NCBI GenBank assembly: GCA_900660155.1
Contig: CABFPE010000155.1
Location: forward strand, 749,540-813,539
From: Hofstenia miamia
Lineage: Eukaryota > Xenacoelomorpha > Acoela > Hofsteniidae
Length of the DNA: 64,000 nucleotides
Direction of reading: 5' to 3'
Made by a program: the position numbers and the translations under genes. The notes beneath the pieces were generated by a model, which searched no databases, had not been told where the DNA came from, and worked only from the letters and a program-made list of their open reading frames with translations. How positions within the stretch are numbered: position 1 is the stretch's first letter; each line of letters opens with the position of its first letter. Positions 14,665 to 27,900 of this stretch are shown here, piece after piece.

Positions 14665-15874
14665 AAAAATGCTTGGGCTGAAAGAAATGCTAGGAAATTT
14701 GAGCGAATTATGGATCAAATGTATTCCTAGAAAACATTACTCAGAAATACATTTCTGGATTTACCAATGTTTTGAAAAGCTCATTTGAACGAATATGTGA
14801 AATCTATTCTTCATGCTAGGCGGGTGTTAAATCTAATTCAAGAAGATCCCCAAAAATGTCAGCAGCAAAGCATTATCTTGAGGCGTCTCAACTAACTTTG
14901 TCGGCATGTGATTATACTGAAATTAATTCGTTTTCCATTTCACATTCGTAATAATTGTAAGACCAATATCATTCTACTTCTGTGCTGAATGTAGGAAAAC
15001 TATGCTACTCTTTTACGATTATAAAAATACTGTTCCAATTTTGGTATTGATAATAAGAGTACTGCTTTTCCTACATGTAACTTAGGGTTGCCAAGATCGG
15101 GATCTGCAATTGGATTGATCCGATAATGGATCTCTACTAGATATGGATCAGGAAATTTATTTCATGGATATCCATGGAGCATTGTGGAACAAAATAAAGG
15201 CTAACTTATTGAAAATAGTTTAATATGTACAATGAAAACAAGGCTGAGATTTTTTGCCAATTTGACAATATTAATGTGTCTACTAATCGCATATTACACA
15301 GTGAGAGCAATTTTTGTGCATAGGTCTTCCTGATATTTAATAAACATTTCCAATATGACTATTAGAAACACAATTAAACAATAAAAATATATTGTAGGAG
15401 CAGATTAATAGAGATACCAAATGACAGGGACGATTTTTGTCAAATGAGGAAAATGACCGGGACCGACGTGGGTGACCCTAGATTGACTACGCCACTGAGT
15501 TTGAAATTCAATCGTTTAATTTAAAAAACTTAGGTTTGATATAATGTAATTATGAATTACGATTAGGCAATATCGCAACCTTGCTGTTTCTGTGGAAGAT
15601 TTAGTTTTCCATTCCAATTATTTTCACATTCGATGTGATATTTATTCTAGAAAATTTCTTTTTTATGTAGTGCCATCTTGAACAGCATTACATAAAAAAT
15701 TGAAGAAAAATTACTTTGAATTCATAACAAATACCAAGTTTATATTGAAAAAGTGAACAAATTTTAATAAACGGATGCATTTTATAACAAACTGTGGTCG
15801 ATTTTAGTTTAGTAGAAGTCATTCAAAGGAAAGATACTTCGAAATGTACATTTTAGTTTGCTCAAATAAGAAAA

Positions 15875-15915
<41 letters not shown>

Positions 15916-18900
15916 CGGGCGATAAGTACTATGGGTTTTATACGGAATGCCCGCGACCAACGATTTCCCCATACTTTGCACCCTCGAACAGTTCGGCCGG
16001 TTAACGTCAAAAAAATCACAAATTGAATATGCGTGATAGCTTTAAGGTTCATTTAATAGCCACACACCAAATTTGGGCTCAAGGGGAGCAATTCTAAATA
16101 AAATCTGTAAAAATGAAAAAATTGAAAAATATTGTTGAAAACATTGGATTCATTGCTATTTCAACAATTATGAATGCGCTTTTGAACTAATTTTTACATT
16201 TTCAGAAGATTTTAGGGTTTTTTTTGAACTAATTTTTACATTTTCAGAAGATTTTAGGGTTTTGCGACACCTGATATTATTCTCAGGCGATATTGGCAGT
16301 GAATATGTTCGATTTTGGCCAGTTTTTTTGTTAGTGTCAGTAAACTATATGCTTAAGCGATTTCTGATATCAATATTTGAAAAAAACATGCGTAGGAGCC
16401 AGTCTTGTTTCAAAATAATACGTAGCGTCCCGCCCCATATACTTAGCGCCCATATATATATTAGATAACTTATACGAAGCTCACGTATATATTTTGTGAT
16501 TTATTCTTAGCGCCCGTATATATATACAATGAAATTTTTTTTTGATTGGTTTTATTGTATTTATTTCAAATTTGTCGTTTTAAAAGAAACAGTTTAGCTG
16601 AACCTACCTCTTATATACATATTATAATTTCAATTTTACGTCCTTATCTATGATATTACAGTTTATCTGCTTCATTATATATTTCTATTACGGTGTTAAT
16701 CTGTGAATATACTAATGACGAAATCCTCCAACTTGTCAAGTCTCATTTTTGAATTTTTCTATTCTGAATTCTATGAATTTGGCGTCAATCCTGCATTTGC
16801 ACAGTGATAACGTTCCTTGTTGTGTTTAAAAGAATGAGTAAAAATATGCTTAGAAATATTTTTAGGGGCACGGATTGTTTGAAAATTGTATTGATCTTTG
16901 TAGTAAGAACTTTTTCGCTAGTAAAATTACTATAGTCCTTAGAACATTGTGATTCAACATTTAACAATTGTTACATTTTCAAATTCGGTTGAGCCAACTT
17001 TAATTATTTGGGCTAATTACGTGTGATTGTGTATAACCATTTAAGCAGATTTAGATGTGTTTTGACAAATTGCATCATTTCGTGCAAATATTTTATTTTA
17101 AATGCGCCTTTAATATTTCTTGTAGAGGTCTTATGAGCTGTTTTTTACTAATTTTTGTATAATATATTATTGGCACTATTTAACCACTCATTACTAAAGT
17201 AGGTTGTATTGCACGTTGTTTATGTCATCTTGATGCGAGTGACTGAATATTATTTTTGTATAGTAAGTTTTGGACTACCCAAACTACTTTTTTCTGTGAC
17301 GAAATGGAGAAAATCTAAAGTTTATTAAGCGTTTGTTTTTATTTCCAACATTATTGCTACAATCCTCGTGCCCAGCAATAAAATTTCAAAGCAGGCTATA
17401 CAATAGTCGCAAGCACTGTGATAGAAATTTCGAACAAAGGGGCGGTTCGAATTTTTTCCCTAAAATTATTATGAAACGATTTTTATTTATTTACTAGTTT
17501 CCTAAAATCTAATGACATTTTGCAAAAAGTGCAATGATTTATGAGGATCTCCCAAAAACGTTGAGGTTCATATTTATAGACATGAAAACTAGTCTTTTTA
17601 AGATACCTTTTATTCATGGGAGAACAATTCTTGAAAAATATGGTTTTATCTTATGAAAAACCACTAAAGTTATTTTTATATCACAATATACAACATAAAA
17701 AATTCGCGATTTCATATAGTGTTTAGGTAGTTTTTGAAAAGGGAGAGTGGCCGTTTCTGTCCCCCCCTAAAGTCGCGTCTGAATACTCGTGTTGTAAGAT
17801 CAATTTCACTTATTTTTATTCAAGAGAATGATTTCGTTTTCCACTATTAAATAATACAAAGATTGCGTTCAGCCGTTCAGCGATCTTTATAAACACTTTT
17901 CGTATTTTTTAACATTTATAAAATGCAGTTCTGTTTCGAAAGCTGTTATAATTCATTAAATATGCAAATTAGCTCAATTCGACACAATAACCCAAAAAGC
18001 TTTTAAATGAGTTCCACCGGCTTTGTGATTGACCGGTTTGGGGAAAAGACTAACGCATTAATGCATTGTAAATTTCAAATTCTCTCAATTAAAAATATAT
18101 TACGAAAGTGTTTTTATTTTATTCAAAAATAACCAAATTGATCTAAGAGATGGCGTTCCTTAATTAATGTATTTGCAACTTTTGATTTTAGCGTATTATG
18201 AACAGTATATCGGAAACAGCAATCATTTAATTTCAACAAAAGCACATTACTAGGACGATTTATTATGTCTACCTTAAATATATACAATTTGACATAAGAA
18301 ATTCAGCAGTTTCAAATAATAAGGTCTGGTTTTGGTCAAGGTTCATAGTGGGTCAGGAAAAATTGGCCCCATTCGTTTTCCCATTTTGAAGGATCGACTC
18401 ATGCCCACCTGGAATTATTTTTTTCAGATACAGATTAAGTCGTGTCAAAGTGGGCTTAGTGGTCCCGTTTCCAGCCCTGTTCTTGATCCATTGCTTTTCC
18501 TTATCTCTACTCTAATAAAAATTTCTCAAAGTTAGATTATTCTTGTCAATGACGGACTAAGCGGCTTTTTTAGCCTCTACCCACAATTCGTTTTTCGAAG
18601 AAATCACATGAATAATTCAATATTCGTCTGATAACGCCTCGCTTGCGCCACTGTTGAAAGATATTTGCTGGATTTAAGCAAAACATTTTAATATGTTGAT
18701 TTATGGAAATTATTCAAATTGTTCACTTAAATTAACATAAGTATTCAGTCACTCGCTTCAGTCTTGATTTATTCAATGGCCCATTCTGCCTACCCTGAGT
18801 AGGATGTTTGGAAACTGATTCTAATTATCAATCTTTGAATGAAATAATCGGTATTATTCAAAAATGTTTCCTACTAAATGGATTAACTTTCAAATATCGT

Positions 18901-21900
18901 TGAATGTAGTTTCCGTTTTGGAAAATTCAGTATCTGAAAATTTTAGCGAACCCGGTTGTGTGTCCCTTAGAGAATTCTCTCTATCTTGGTTCGAACAACT
19001 CAAAATGTTTGTCACCTCATTAATTCTTGTCTCCTATTCGCAGAATTAGGAAAAGATAGAACAAATCTCTAGTAAAACCTGGTTCTCATAATATACGCTA
19101 GACTTCCCACACTCGTTTTAGTGCAATAGGAGATAATATTCTAAGGATTTCATGATGAAATTTCAAAAAACAACGTATTTAATGCATGATATAGAATGAT
19201 GAAGTTGATGTAGACAATATTTTCCTCTATCATGCTTTACCTGAGTGTGAATATCTATAGATATAATAAACAAGCATGTTTGTCCGGCTTTGCTCTATCA
19301 CCAAGAATAGAGCAGGAAAGTACAACTGTTATCACAATTAGGTTTTTTTGCTCGAGAGGAAAAATTTTTTTTAACAATTGTATATATATTTTCGCAAAAC
19401 AAGATTGAATAATAGATTAAATGCTTTCTTGACTGTGTCCTAGGTTGAATGTACTTTTCTAACACTATAGAACCAATAAAATACCTCTGGTTATGTTGAA
19501 ATACGAAAATGTTCTTTTTAATAGCATTTTGAAGTTTACAGTATATCTCAAGCAACAGCTTTTCTTGTTTACTATTACTTTGCTTGCTTAGAATTTATTT
19601 TTGTCGAAACCTTGCATATATTAAGTCTGTTTTTTCAAGTGAGAAGCCATATTCATTAATATCAATACATTTCAATCGCTATCTAGTTGAGGGACCAAAA
19701 CAGATGACGCTCAGCTAAAATGTTAATATATTGAACAAATAGATTTACATGTCTTACAATCTTTTTACAATAATGAAAAAAATCAACATTGGAAAGCGAA
19801 TAGAAATCTTGCAGTTTTTGGATGTTAATACGGGATTACATTTAAATATCTATTTGTTCTTTATGATGTTCTAATCAATGATTTTTGGATGTTAATACGG
19901 GATTACATTTAAATATCTATTTGTTCTTTATGATGTTCTAATCAATGATTTTTGGATGTTGATTCTGTTTTTGAATTTTCGCTTTTAACAATTCGATCAT
20001 GTATTATCAGGACATATTTTTAACATGGAATTTTTCAAATTTTACTCTTGGCATTTCACCGTTCTGATGCATTAACAAGTACAATTTAAGAAAATCGACA
20101 TTAGTTAATTTTTGAGTAATTTTTTTTTGGAAAACGTTTAATTTAGTTTAGATTTATCAACTAAACTTATGTTTGATGACTAATATTTAATTTAGAAGTA
20201 TTTTGATTCCTTGGTAATGTATGTTTCAATACTAATTTCGAATTGTTTCAACTAAAAATTTTACAATATTAATTGCCTAACAAATATTTTGTTGATTGTA
20301 TGCGCTAATTTCATGCTTTTATATCTATTTCTCGTGTGTTGTATGCAATTAATACTTTCCTTACAGGATTAAACTAAAACATTTTTCTATATTTTGCTAA
20401 TTATAATTTAACATTTTATTCTTTTAATGTGTCTTTCACCCATCTTCCATTACTTTTCTTTCGAACGTGTTTGACCAATGGTGATTATGGCATTACATCT
20501 ATTAAAATGGGAATCTATATCATCTATTCTTACACCAAATTTTATTTTTTTGGAGTTTATGAATGTTTAAATTTTCATTATTTGTTTTGAAATTTCCATT
20601 AGTACTGGTTTTACCTGAATATTATTTATTGATGTCTATCAGTAGAATATATAAATTTTCACATGCACAGTTAACCCCAAAAGTATTAACTATATATTGC
20701 ACAAATTTCTATTTTGTGAAACAATGGACTCCGCATTATTATCTATGCAAAGTTTCATCTATCTATTTTCACTGAAACTGTCAATTTTGGCAATGTCAAA
20801 TGAATTAAAACGTGTATTCGACGGCATGGTTTTGTATTTCTAAGAAATATACAATTTCGCAATCTACATTTGTAATGCATTTCACCGCTTTGGCAATGTA
20901 TTTTCCATTAAATTTACAAATTTTGTGAAACATTTTTCTCTATTTGCATAGTGTTTTACTTGCATCAGTAATGTTTTCTTTACTTAAAAACCAAACCCAA
21001 GTAATTACACAAATAATTTGGGGGATAATTCTCCAATAGCCGTTTCTCAACAAAGCCTTTTAACAAAATTTTAATTTCAATGTCAAAGAGTATCTTTAAT
21101 AATAAACCAGACTTTTTGAGATTTGGAAGAAAGTCACTCGGCTCCTTAATGGGTTAAGTACCGCTTTGTCTATTCTTATAAAAACAATATCCATCTCAAA
21201 TTTCGATATTGGAGTTGCCATGTTGGCATTGAATGATTTCAAATATGTTCTCTAATTATTTTAGAATTTTATATTACTTGCTTCCTAGTTTATCACTAAC
21301 CATGTAACAAGACTTTTTAATGCTATTTATTTAGTCGTCCAAAAATCCATCGTTGACAAATGTTTTAAAAGATGCTCAATCGGCATTTCTTGTGAACAGT
21401 CAACAATTTCCCAACACTGACTCTACAGGTAAACTTTTCCTGCCCTGATCAAAAATATGTGATTTTTTAGATTTGTCGTCTGTAATTGCACAATTTAACC
21501 GCATTACGTCATTCGATCCTGATGCCGTAATTACGAAATCTCGAATATCGAAAGATTGCTTGACCCGCAGGAGTGTGGATGATCTTTGGACGTGTGAAGT
21601 AGAGCAGATTTGGATTGAGTATTCTTATGCTCATCGTTTGAATACCAGCTTCATCGAACCTTTGCCTTTAATTGTAAGTTTTCTTTTCTAAATACTTCTA
21701 GCGCACGGGTTTGTAGCGAATGCCCGACCTCTATTACCCCAATAATTGTCCCCTAAGCCTTCCTTGATTCTTTATGGGACAATTTATGTTAAATTTGGTA
21801 TGACTAAATAAAACATGATATGAAAGTCATTTCCATTATTGATCCTTCCCCATTTCGACCCCCTAAAACCCCCACATTTTGTTGAATATCAAGAACATTA

Positions 21901-24900
21901 TCACCTCGAGATTAATTGGGGCAAGTCAACTGCAAATGAGCGACTGAAACATTTTGATGAAACTAAACAGAATTCGCTCAGCAAATGGCTAAACCGCAAT
22001 TGTTTGCTTGTGAAAAATTCCAAAATTGCAAAAAGTAATAATTGCAATGATAAAACGTTGTGAAATAGATTACCTAAAAATTATTTATTGCAAGGTTTTT
22101 TAAAAAGCTGAGTGAAATTTGAATTAATTTTTGGCTTAATTATTCATTAATTTTGACTCAATTTTTCAATCAAATGTTGCTGATTTTTTACTAAATAGAA
22201 TCCGAAGCCTAATTAGAATTTCCAGGTTCTGTATATGTATGTTTGAGAAATGTTCCTCTAGCGATAGCGTATTATCGTTCTCGATCCTTTCATTTTTATT
22301 TAAAGCAAACCTACCTGTTTTTTACAATTATATATTTTATAACTTATATGTTAATCCATTGACATTAGGCGCAGTATGTGCGCCTTATTTTTGTAAGTAA
22401 TCCAGAATCTTAAATATTGAACGGAATTGAATGGAGATTAGCGCTGTACACTTCTCATCTCAGTATGGTGCGCCATGGCGTCGACAACTTTTTTGATTTC
22501 AAACCGAATCTGTACAAAAAATAATTTAACATTTAGTTAGCCACATAGAAAACGCTAGGCTATTCCATTTTAATGTTTCATAAGGCATTTCCGAACATTT
22601 TTCGTGGTATTTGACTTAGAAAAATGATGCACAAATGATGCTCTAAAATAGCAATTGTGTGAGCTAATGCGTTAACTAAAGCGATTTGGATGCTCGTTTC
22701 CTCCGAATAAAATTAGTTAACGCTCTTTGCAAGTTGATAACAGAGTATTTTATACAATGTTGCTATTTTGTATTTTTAACATCTTTTTTATCATTATATC
22801 AAGGTTCAAAGATTCAAAAAAATTCGGAATAAAGACTGAATTGAATTTTCCATATTTTTAATAAAAAAATTTAATTGTTTCGCCACAGCTAAATATTTAT
22901 AAATTTATTTAGTGTTGGGGAGTTTTTTCACCTCCATCGGCATCATTCCCTCCTGACCTACTAGCCGGTGTTGGCTCGGAGCCTACACAAATGGGATCCG
23001 CCAGCATTTTGTGCCATGTATCGTCTCCTGTTACCGTGTTTATGTCTCAGGCACAACTGGCGTTTGTTCAGAGGTTATCAGAATATGTGTCAAAGTCAAT
23101 AGAAGAACTGGTGGATGGTTTATCACAATCTAATCAAAGCCAGCGTCCACAAGCTCTCACGCTTTCTTCACTCATTATTTGCCCTCAGGTTTTTGTTTTA
23201 TGTATTCATAGTGCAATAATGGTTTTCGTTGTAATTATAGTTTTTCATAATTTAGCATATGACATGCTTCATTTCATTATATTTCAGTCTTGGAAGCCGG
23301 AAGATAATTACTATTTATAATGATGTCATTGCCTGTGATTATTTTTTACCAGTAGAATGGCATGAATATTTAATGACATACATATTTAATAGATTGCAGT
23401 GCATTTTAACGAAGCTATAACATGCGGTTGAATGTAGTAATTTGGTTTTGCCCCACATAGGTTCAGAAAATGCAGAGCTTTATAGCTAGGTTATTGTATC
23501 TTTTATCATAGCTATTAAACTAGATCGCAGACCAAAGCAAATTTGCGCTTCGGAGATCGCATATTACAGTAACACATACCGAGAGATGGAAACAAACATT
23601 TGAGATTTTGTGAGTTGAGTTTGGTTAAGTAATTGCGACAATACAACTTCTTTTACTGATAAGAAAAAGTATATTCCTTAATTTCTAATGAAAGGTGATT
23701 GACAGCTCATATAGCCTACCTCTTCTGAATTTTGTAGAAGACAAATTCCATAGAGATCAGTATTTATATATGGACCGAAAGTTTTTTACCTAGAAAGGTT
23801 AAGATGTCCTGCAAAAATTTGCGTGTACATTACTACACTCAGATTTTTTGTAATTTTATAATAATTTTTTGAATTTTCGTTTAACATTCTAAATGACTAC
23901 TCAAGCAGTAGTGTTTTCATAAGTTGTAGAGAAAGAAGAACTGTTTAATAAATGCTTCAATTCTGAAAGAACGACGTGTTTCTGCAAAATGCGTTGTCAA
24001 GTGTGAAATTTACAACATTATCATTGATTATTTATGTACAATTTTCATTAAGCACCTGCAGTTAATTAAATCTTGTGTTCAAAAATTCCAAATTCAATAA
24101 ATGTTTATTCTCAAATTCTTGCGGAATATCAAATTTTTTTATGTTTGAGACCAGCATACAATCAACTGTACACTTTCATACCAAATACAAAGATTGGTTT
24201 TAAAACTTTTGAACCTTAAACAGCCTTGGAATTTTTTAAATTTATTATGGTTTACCTTATACCTCACGTAGTAATAAAGATACTCAAAATTTGTCAGAAC
24301 CACAAGTGAGAAGAGTTTTCTTGGGCGCCGCAACTTCTGATTTTGAGAGCTTACACTTCAGTGTGTTTGAGTGATCTCTCCACATAAAATGAAAGAGTTA
24401 AACTTCCTGCCATGAGCTGTGTCGACCTCCTGAGTATCTGGACATTAGGAATGTCCGTTTAAACCGTTTTTAAAAATTTAAATTTTCAATGAAAAAACTG
24501 AATCTTTTCAGGTGCTTCAGTCACAGCAATACACTCAGATAAAATTTTTAATATTAAGTTCTAACACGTTCACCACTAGATGTGTCCGTATCACAGGATT
24601 TCCAAATTTCATAATAGGCTTGGAGAAAATTGCTTGAAAATAAGCGAACACAGTTTGTTTAAGGTTAACTTAATATTCTAAATACTTTTAGATCGACACT
24701 TGCTTTGTAATGCCACACTTGCGGTTATCTTCAACCTTGAATGAAAACATAGACGCTATATCTTTAAGTGCATCTTCGGCTAATCTTTCCTCTTCGCCAT
24801 GCATGGACCCCTTGTCGGCTACTGTGGTCGTTAACGAAGTCAATAAGAGTCTCTTACAGTTGTCATCACAAGAGAAGCAGTCAACCAGCACGAATTCTCT

Positions 24901-27900
24901 TACCAGCAATCATACGAACACTCGCAATTCATCTTCAATGCGCCTAGCACCCAGTTCAATAAGTATACATATTTATAATGCCTTCAGTTTTTTCAATACA
25001 AGCCAAAATTGGGGTCTTTTGAACCTTTTTTAAATAAAAATGTTAAAATATATTTTTTACCAGCATCTTTTATTTTTGAATTTCACTGAAAACGCATTTT
25101 ATTTAAAAGTTTGTTTTCATCAAAGAGATTTTCTAATGACACAGGATTTGTTAGAAATATATTTTCAGAACAATGAATGTTTTGAATAACAAAATGCTTA
25201 AATAGACCGCNTTTTTACCAGCATCTTTTATTTTTGAATTTCACTGAAAACGCATTTTATTTAAAAGTTTGTTTTCATTAAAGAGATTTTCTAATGACAC
25301 AGGATTTGTTAGAAATATATTTTCAGAACAATGAATGTTTTGAATAATAACAAAATGCTTAAATAGACCGCCTCTAAAGAGTGTTAGTTACAGTATATGC
25401 TAAAAGTACATGATTTTCAACCTTAAGATCTGTGAAGCATATTTTCGTAACTTTCTGGAAGCCAGTTATTTCTTCAGAAATGATTTTTTTGGTTTCATTA
25501 ATATGATGAGCTGCAAGATATACACTGTTTCAGTATCGAACACAACCAGTAATCAGTTTGCGTGGTGTAGGCATGTTTGTTCAAAGTGGTGGGTGATAAT
25601 TTTTCCAAATTTTTAAGTAAGAAAATTTTTCAATCAAATATTTATGGTGGCTGTTCTCATTTGCAAGTTGCTTGATTACCATATTGCAACATCATTATTG
25701 AGTATAGACACTGTCATCAAGTCATTGTTGAGAAATTTTTTTGGACATTCTTCAATGGAAAAAATAGCGAAGATCATTCCTTTTCATACTTGATATGTCT
25801 TATATTAAATACAGCAGATTTTTTATTATTGTGACTCCTGAAACCACTTTGGTGCTGCAAAATTCATGAGTTTGTTCACTATCTTTTTTTACAATGTTTT
25901 TGTAGCTTCAACAGTTGTTGGACAATGAGAGATTGCCACTTCTTGGAGAATCGTTGGCACTACTTATTGTTTCAATGCGTGCAGTAATCGCATTTACAGG
26001 TGTTGGTATCAATAACTTTTGTGCATAATTTTCTTTGGAAAGGAGTTTAAATGCTATTGCATTTTATGCATTTGTAAAGCTTTTTCTAAAATAGTAAACG
26101 CAGTTACCAAGAGGAACATATGTTTACTGAAATATTTTAAAATCCAAAGTTCAAATTTGGCCGCATTAAATATAATGTATATGCATGCAGATATCAACAA
26201 TTTAGAAATATGGGAGATTTTACAACTATCCTGTATACATGTATATGTGAATATGGTTTACAAGCATTATTCAATAAAACTTAAATATGCAGTATTCTAC
26301 TTCTAAGAAATAAGGTTCATAGATCTTATACAATCAATGTTTAACCTAGATGCAGATGCTGCTTCAACTGCTGGATCTGAATTTTCGATCGGTAGTGGTT
26401 ACAGCAGCGAAGACGACTTTGTGCGGAAGTTTGTAGCTGAAAGTGCTCTAACTGAGAACAGCAGTGTTCGTTTGGAGTTCGAATCCAATACTGAATCTGA
26501 AGATCCCAACTTTGGAAAAGAGGATCGTTCAAAAGAAATTGTGAGACTAATTTGCATTTTTCATACATTATTATGTGTTATGCAAAAATTTGAAAGCTAT
26601 TTGAAAATGCAGGTTTCAGTAAAAATTATTTATAAAAGGATTTATCATTCTAGCAGTCAATGTTGGGTGATTTAAATCATTGAATTAAATCGGATTTAAA
26701 TCAAAGCATATTATTAGTTCAATTATTGATTTAAATCAAGTACACTAAAAGAGATACAAGTAGTGTATTTTAATTGTTTTGAAGTCATTGCCCTGATATT
26801 GAAATGAATTGGCAAGTTCTGAATTTATTTTTTGCATGTTTTTTATCTTCAATTTATTTAAAATTGATTAAATTATCCTATTTCAAAAATAGTAGCATCA
26901 AAAGGATTTTTAATATTTACTACCTTGGAAGATTGCCTGGGTAAAATAGAAATTTAGAAAAAATCCGATTTAAATAAAAAATCCGATTTTTTGATTTTTG
27001 AATTTAAATCCGATTTTTTCCCCAACACTGGTAGCAGTAAAACTTTGAAGGATAGTTTGTAGCATTCTTACAAATTCGATGTTTTCATTGTTATTTTAAA
27101 TAGCAGCTCTTTCAGCGTTACTTCATAAATACTGAAACATTGTGTATCATCTGTTTATGGGATTTTGTGTTTTTTGAGCTAAACTTTTGTGTGAGACGAC
27201 ATTTTGAGAAAACGTTCACATCATGTTTCTCTTGATCGCTTTGGAGACGCCCATCCAGATCTTAGGTAACATAAATGCACACAAATCGTCATTATTTCAT
27301 ATATATAGTTAATCATGTAAAATTGCATACTATTTCAATTAAACATTTTTTGGTAAGCCAATTAAGGATAAAATAAATATTAAACGATATCCGATGTATT
27401 TTTGTGGGCAATGCATTTGGTCTTAAATTCGTGGTGTTTTCAAAAATTTTAATTACAATATACGTACTTTTTCAATGAGAGGGATTTTATCAGATTAAAA
27501 GAATTCCGTCATATTCTAATCAAAATTTCCTTATATTTTGAGATTTAAATATTAGAATATGACTGAAATTCATTTGGTAATAGTTTGATATAATTATACT
27601 TATTAAGTCCTCTAAATGATTTTTTCTTAATAACTTTAGTCGGTGTGAATTAAAAGAATGTTACATGTAAATTGTTTATATATTATGAGTATGTCTGTTA
27701 TTAACTCAATTTAAAAATATTTCAACATTATATTTTTGCTCTTGGGGATTCTGCAATCAGGGTAGGATGAAGGAGGGTTGGAGTCTTATTGCTCTTATTT
27801 ATCCCATGTTTTGTGCTTGAAAAATTTTGCTATACATTATTTGTTTGCTTAGATTGCCATTCAAGTTTTCCGTGCCAGTAATGTAGAAATGTCCATTCAA

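Noticed and set aside
18924-19048. Possible missing BLTP3 exon (FSLSWFEQLKMFVTSL)
   Set aside because: The W..Q pattern is weakly like the human strand, but no donor precedes the stop and similarity is too low.
20563-20775. Hydrophobic 70-codon frame
   Set aside because: AT-rich chance frame with a Phe/Leu/Tyr bias and no other support.
22669-22723. Perfect 10-bp inverted repeat GCGTTAACTA as a regulatory palindrome
   Set aside because: Deep in an intron, single occurrence and no other evidence of function.
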